Source: Paenibacillus curdlanolyticus YK9
GTDB lineage: Bacteria > Bacillota > Bacilli > Paenibacillales > Paenibacillaceae
Assembly (NCBI RefSeq): GCF_000179615.1
Contig: NZ_AEDD01000001.1
Coordinates: forward strand, 372,001-436,000
Direction: 5' to 3'
DNA length: 64,000 bases
The position numbers and the translations under genes were made by a program. The notes beneath the pieces were generated by a model, which worked only from the letters and a program-made list of their open reading frames with translations, was not told the origin of the DNA and did not search any database. Position 1 is the first letter of the stretch; every line of letters starts with the position of its first letter. Shown in pieces: positions 62,012 to 64,000 of the stretch.

Positions 62012-63336
62012 ACGAGCCAACTTCTACAGCTTCTAATACAGAGGAGCCTGAGCGAAAGCTGGAAGTGGAGCAGCGCATTGGCGGTACGCAGAGCTTCCTT
62101 CTAGGTCTGCAGCATGTGTTCGTCTCGAACGTCTGGCTGGACCCGCTCTTCATTGCCGTTATGATCGGCATGACGCCTTTTATGACATCTGGGCTCATTA
62201 ATGCGGTATTCGTAGTGGCGGGGTTAGTTACGCTGACCCAAGCGACAAGGCTGGCCAAGCTGCCGATCGTGCAGGGGCCGTCCGCTTCCTTCGACGCGCT
62301 AATGATCTCAACTGGCAAAACATCAGGGCTGGCAGCCGCTTCTGGCGGCATGCTCGTGAGCGCCATCGTCGTATTCATCCTGTCAATTACAGGCTGGATC
62401 AGCAAGCTTCGAAGCTGGTTTACGCCAGCCGTGGCCGGCACGGTCATATGCGTAGTCGGTATCGCCTTATCGCAATTTACGATGTATGAATTTCTTGGCG
62501 GAGCACCGGGGGAACCGGGTTTCTTGGCATCGCCTGTCCTCATTTTATCGATTACAACCGCAGCCATCGTCGTTATCCTTGCGAATTTCGGCCGAGGCTG
62601 GCTTCAGCGTTATGCGTTTCTTATCGCGCTGCTTGTTGGAGACGTTGTCGCATGCTGCATGGGCAAAATTGATTTTAGCACGGTGGGCGCGCAGGACTGG
62701 TTTGCTTTGCCTAAGCTGCTGCCTTACGGTGCCATCAAGTGGGATATGAGCATCATCGTTTCGTTTTTGATCGCTTATTTGGCTGCTATTATGGAAGCGA
62801 TGGGCGTCTATCAAGCCGCTTCGGAGGTCACGGACGTCAAGCTGGATGATCGCCGCATCCGCCGAGGGTTTGTTGGCGAATCCTCAGGCTCGATCTTATC
62901 CTCATTTTTGGGCGGCTTGCCTACAACGGCTTATGCGCAAAATGTGAGCCTGCTTCGACTGACCCGCACAGGCTCCCGATACCCGATTATATGGGCTGGC
63001 GCGATTTTTCTAGTGCTGGGCTTCGTTCCCAAAGCAGGAGCGGTGCTTGCGCTAACGCCATCACCGGTAGTGGGCGGCTTATTCCTGCCGGCAGCGGCAG
63101 GGCTTATTATGTCGGGCGTATCGCTATTGACGAAAATGGAAAAAACCGAAGCGAACTTTACGATTGTCGGCCTCGCGATTGTGCTGGCGATTGCATTGCC
63201 GGGCAACATGTCCGGCGTTTCGGGATTCTGGGGAACGGTACTGACGAACCAAGTGCTCGTCGGCGCGCTAAGCGTACTGCTGCTTCAGCTTCTGCTCGTT
63301 TCCATTCCCAAGCGAATTCGCAAATTGAATAAGTAA
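62008..63336 (+). CDS. NCS2-type nucleobase/xanthine permease family transporter in the thiamine operon
   Basis: 442 residues, about 12-14 membrane helices. The protein starts with a polar 30-residue stretch; GGTQSFLLGLQHVFVSNVWLDPLF is the NCS2 entry motif, with QGPSASFDALMIST, EAMGVYQAASEVTDVKLDDRRIRRGFVGESSGSILSSFLGGLPTTAYAQNVSLLRLTRTGSRY as the conserved NCS2 core (transmembrane 8-10 region), and GVSLLTKM near the end. It shares a four-base overlap with thiE and AAAGGAGGG lies ahead of the start. As a pyrimidine-ring precursor of thiamine, HMP is a plausible substrate; xanthine or uracil is the family default. Substrate is inferred from operon and riboswitch only. Confidence 0.85.
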   Translation: MNEPTSTASNTEEPERKLEVEQRIGGTQSFLLGLQHVFVSNVWLDPLFIAVMIGMTPFMTSGLINAVFVVAGLVTLTQATRLAKLPIVQGPSASFDALMISTGKTSGLAAASGGMLVSAIVVFILSITGWISKLRSWFTPAVAGTVICVVGIALSQFTMYEFLGGAPGEPGFLASPVLILSITTAAIVVILANFGRGWLQRYAFLIALLVGDVVACCMGKIDFSTVGAQDWFALPKLLPYGAIKWDMSIIVSFLIAYLAAIMEAMGVYQAASEVTDVKLDDRRIRRGFVGESSGSILSSFLGGLPTTAYAQNVSLLRLTRTGSRYPIIWAGAIFLVLGFVPKAGAVLALTPSPVVGGLFLPAAAGLIMSGVSLLTKMEKTEANFTIVGLAIVLAIALPGNMSGVSGFWGTVLTNQVLVGALSVLLLQLLLVSIPKRIRKLNK

Positions 63337-63347
63337 GTTGATTTCAA

Positions 63348-63378
63348 GCTGTGCAGCGCCTGCTGCATGGCTTTTTTT
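63348..63378 (+). terminator. Terminator of the thi operon
   Basis: GCTGTGCAGC-gcc-tgctgcatggc arms pair with two G-U steps and are followed by T7. Confidence 0.8.
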
Positions 63379-63458
63379 GATGCTGGATGCCGCGGCGGAC
63401 GCGCAGAGCAAGAACTTTTTTGCAGATGATGGATATTGGCATGGGGGGCGTGAATAGG

Positions 63459-63569
63459 ATGACAATACCCCTCTACTTCAGCACGAAGCTATCGCAGCTG
63501 GCGCAGGGCGGCCGATCCGTCTACGGCCGAGACAAATCGGGCGCGCTCGCGTTCAAAAATAGTCAATAA
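63459..63569 (+). CDS. Possible small protein, 36 residues
   Basis: ATG at 63459 with GGGGGGCG about ten bases upstream; product MTIPLYFSTKLSQLAQGG then RSVYGRDKSGALAFKNSQ. Codon choice resembles the neighbours, but length and weak ribosome site leave it doubtful. The frame can extend upstream to 63387. Not recognised. Confidence 0.25.
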   Translation: MTIPLYFSTKLSQLAQGGRSVYGRDKSGALAFKNSQ

Positions 63570-63683
63570 TCCAAGTTGCCAGAACATAAGATGAAGTATA
63601 AACTAGATACAAGAACTAATTGTCAGAACATTTCGTCATTTCGTAAAAAGGATCGCTATTATCGCTGCAAGGGAGGGATTGCC

Positions 63684-64000
63684 GTGAACAAGAGCCACGA
63701 GGTAGAGTATTGTAATTTGGAGCTGCGATTCGACCGCCGGCAAATCCAGAATCTCATTCGGGACCTTATCCAAGAAGGCTACTCTTTGTATTGGAGCGAA
63801 ACGGAATATCAATTCCTGATCTCGATCCGCACTGGGCGGAAGCTTGTTAAGCTACGCTTCCAACGAATCAAGCAGCGTTACAAAATCGTAGGCGATTATT
63901 TGATTAAAGACGAGAAGCTGTCTGAACTGATTGAAAAGCTGATTAATGACACACGGGGCCACGCAGTTGTTAAGCGGATAAAAGACCGTCAAATTGTCAT
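63684..64000 (+). CDS. Unrecognised gene, 3' partial
   Basis: GTG start at 63684 behind GGGAGG; open to the window edge, giving the first 105 residues. The product starts MNKSHEVEYCNLELRFDRRQIQ and continues with a hydrophilic alpha/beta pattern (NLIRDLIQEGYSLYWSETEYQFLISI, RKLVKLRFQRIKQRYKIVGDYLIKDEKLSELIEKLINDTRGHAVVKRI). No signal peptide or membrane segment in this part. The repeated basic strands and helices suggest a small soluble domain; I cannot name it. The 113 bases before it hold no other gene. Confidence 0.65.
   Translation, partial: MNKSHEVEYCNLELRFDRRQIQNLIRDLIQEGYSLYWSETEYQFLISIRTGRKLVKLRFQRIKQRYKIVGDYLIKDEKLSELIEKLINDTRGHAVVKRIKDRQIV

Overview
The window comes from a chromosome of a Gram-positive, spore-forming firmicute, most likely Paenibacillus or a close relative. 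The evidence is the ylmD-ylmE-sepF-ylmG-ylmH-divIVA-ileS order with a T-box, a PyrR-attenuated pyr operon, an SLH-domain protein, lipoproteins, GGAGG-type ribosome binding sites, GTG/TTG starts and many U-tailed hairpin terminators. Base composition looks moderately GC-rich in the core genes and clearly more AT-rich around 31.0-33.3 kb and 39.1-39.9 kb. No CRISPR array, rRNA, intact insertion sequence or phage module was seen.

Layout. 1-7 kb: cell-division and septum cluster, then ileS behind a T-box. 7-11 kb: DUF5665 gene, convergent yteA-like gene, lspA, an RluD-type pseudouridine synthase and dapL. 11-20.4 kb: pyrR-pyrB-pyrC-carA-carB-pyrF-pyrE behind one PyrR attenuator; pyrP, pyrK and pyrD are missing from the operon. 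20.5-22.3 kb: chemoreceptor. 22.5-29.7 kb: an unusual five-gene ABC operon (MacB-like ATPase, membrane-fusion lipoprotein, very large FtsX-type permease, a second ATPase with a C-terminal AbrB-like segment, and a solute-binding lipoprotein). 29.7-41 kb: accessory stretch with tRNA-Ile2, tRNA-Leu, two tRNA-Val copies, small genes, a frameshifted membrane protein gene, small alarmone synthetase, ung, a radical SAM gene, two LysE exporters, an SLH protein, an L,D-transpeptidase and a complete transcription unit for a 44-residue exported peptide. 41-48 kb: MBL hydrolase, small DUF proteins, speA and two MFS exporters. 48-53 kb: ABC-2 exporter pair and an RND efflux pump. 53-59.4 kb: yktB-like gene and a two-component system divergent from a three-gene ABC exporter, matching the linearmycin-resistance set lnrJKLMN. 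59.4-63.4 kb: TPP riboswitch followed by thiM-thiD-thiE and an NCS2-type permease. The window ends in a partial unrecognised gene.

Working together. The pyr operon runs UMP synthesis from carbamoyl phosphate with RNA-level feedback through PyrR. The thi operon salvages thiazole and pyrimidine moieties, with the permease a candidate precursor importer. Several units look like envelope-stress or drug-export systems (lnr-like set, RND pump, ABC-2 pair, two MFS pumps). The strongest leads for something undescribed are the ATPase-AbrB fusion with its operon, the exported-peptide unit between the tRNA-Val copies, and the NCS2 permease under TPP control. All calls come from reading the sequence by eye and from family knowledge; no database search was run.
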